Assembly (NCBI RefSeq): GCF_000090795.2
Contig: NW_003546266.1
Location: forward strand, 173,709-205,022
DNA length: 31,314 bases
Direction: 5' to 3'
From: Amphimedon queenslandica
Taxonomy: Eukaryota; Porifera; Demospongiae; Haplosclerida; Niphatidae
In this document: piece by piece, positions 30,663 to 31,314 of the stretch
Position numbering within the stretch: position 1 is the stretch's first letter
How the letters are laid out: every line of letters starts with the position of its first letter
The notes under the pieces: generated by a model
What the model was told of the DNA's origin: nothing
The model's database searches: none
What the model saw: the letters and a program-made list of their open reading frames with translations, nothing else
Program-made: the position numbers and the translations under genes

Positions 30663-30796
30663 CACGTGATGTCACTCCACCACGCCCAGTGTCACCACAG
30701 ATCACGGGTGTTTATTTCATTGAAATTAGTGCATGCAATGACGTCATAAGTCATTAAATGAAATTTTAGAAACTCCATAGCAACGCGCATAGCAAC
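30663..30796. promoter_or_regulatory. Regulatory cluster: E-box, CRE, X-box-like sites
   Basis: CACGTG (30663-30668), a perfect CRE TGACGTCA (30739-30746) followed by an AP-1-like aagtcat, CCATAGCAAC (30775-30784) and CATAGCAAC (30788-30796), the last two being half X-box sequences, lie within 135 bases. Local GC content is raised. This may be the promoter of a gene reading to the right. Confidence 0.45.
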
Positions 30797-30896
30797 TACT
30801 AGCATGTCACATGAATGTCACACAACTAAAAGGGAAAAACCCAAGAATCTATATTATCTCTATATGCAGCTTCAGCAATTTTTAAGCTACAAGTAG

Positions 30897-31061
30897 ATGC
30901 TTCAAGCATCTCCCTACCATAAACTATCACCAAGAACCGGCCTCACAAAGAATAAAGAACTGGTTGTAATACAACCCGTCTTGAGGCCTGTCAGGAATTT
31001 TTCAGTCAAGTTCTATGAAGCCCAAACTAAAGAGGAAAAGCCGTTCTATCTAGTGATATGA
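30897..31061 (+). CDS. 54-codon open frame, possible small exon
   Basis: ATG at 30897 opens MLQASPYHKLSPRTGLTKNK and continues ELVVIQPVLRPVRNF to KPFYLVI before TGA at 31059-31061. Codons are mixed and not low-complexity, and GC content is above that of the flanks. It lies about 100 bases after the regulatory cluster. No family is recognised and splice sites are not decisive. Confidence 0.3.
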   Translation: MLQASPYHKLSPRTGLTKNKELVVIQPVLRPVRNFSVKFYEAQTKEEKPFYLVI

Positions 31062-31229
31062 AGTCTTTCCAGGTTAGAGTTTTTTACTAACAGTTATGAT
31101 TTTTTTTGTGCATGATTATACGCAAGTGTGATTAATTATTTTTTGGAGTGCTACATGCATGTGTGCTTTGCTCAGCCTCAGAAAGTTCAGTCTTTGTTCT
31201 CCTTTTTTTCAAGAGAGCTCACTAGCCAT

Positions 31230-31263
31230 ATTGGCATGTAGTTCTACTTCTATATTATATAAA
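31230..31263 (+). promoter_or_regulatory. Core promoter of the right-edge gene
   Basis: An inverted CCAAT (ATTGG, 31230-31234) and a TATA box TATATAAA (31256-31263) lie in usual order and spacing. The TATA box is about 33 bases before the ATG at 31296, which leaves a very short 5' leader. Confidence 0.5.
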
Positions 31264-31295
31264 CGTATACCTCTTCATTACTCTTAGCTTTCGCC

Positions 31296-31314
31296 ATGGC
31301 AAGCACAAGTCAGC
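31296..31314 (+). CDS. Start of a gene cut by the right edge
   Basis: GCCATGG at 31293-31299 is an ideal start context and opens MASTSQ before the window ends. The TATA box 33 bases upstream supports it. Too little is present to identify the protein. Confidence 0.45.

Noticed and set aside
1..31314. CRISPR arrays, bacterial operons, tRNA or rRNA genes
   Set aside because: No regularly spaced identical repeats, no operon-like gene packing, and no cloverleaf or rRNA-like conserved sequence was seen.

Overview
The window looks like nuclear DNA of an early-branching animal, most likely a demosponge (an Amphimedon-like genome would fit). It is AT-rich, has short GT-AG introns of about 70-80 bp, carries many copies of the palindrome TACATGTA, has animal-type promoter motifs (TATA, CRE, YY1-like ATGGCGG, NRF-1-like and X-box-like palindromes), and holds a mixture of animal transposon families. 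No bacterial operons, ribosome binding sites, rRNA, tRNA or CRISPR arrays were seen. The sponge assignment is an inference from sequence style and was not checked by a database search.

Layout. Positions 1-428 (minus) hold the 5' part of a two-exon gene that runs off the left edge, with a TATA box and a YY1-like start region at 486-521. Positions 1989-3170 are one copy of a roughly 1 kb dispersed repeat whose sister copy is at 28476-29511; the first copy contains a nested 0.2 kb MITE. Positions 3467-4633 hold a decayed DUF7869-type transposon gene that still shows an intron, followed by degenerate tandem repeats. Positions 6022-10450 contain two decayed BED-finger hAT transposases (6350-6999 and 8655-9495, both minus) with tagttagtt-type subterminal arrays, and between them a 96-bp minisatellite and a cluster of NRF-1-like sites. 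Positions 11447-14650 are a 5'-truncated, inactivated Ty1/copia element on the minus strand with one recognisable LTR. Positions 14673-14956 hold a promoter-like segment and a candidate exon. Positions 15090-18217 are a third, older hAT relic carrying a nested 479-bp hAT MITE with a target-site duplication. Positions 18436-19230 are a broken gene resembling a Myb/SANT-like DNA-binding protein.

The right half is sparser. It contains a short first-exon candidate (21048-21098), two MITEs (about 21898-22165 and 22676-22920), a Tc1/mariner relic (23360-23640, minus), a three-exon chromodomain gene fragment with a one-base frameshift (23877-24443), a terminal exon with PD-(D/E)XK-nuclease-like features (26382-26737), and a promoter followed by the first codons of a gene at the right edge (31296-31314).

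Most recognisable coding sequence is therefore transposon remains. The apparent cellular genes are partial: both window edges, the chromodomain fragment and the nuclease-like exon. I see no co-operating gene system. The points most worth a second look are the A9 frameshift in the first hAT transposase, the nested insertions with empty-site or target-site evidence, the chromodomain and nuclease-like exons, and the excess of TACATGTA.
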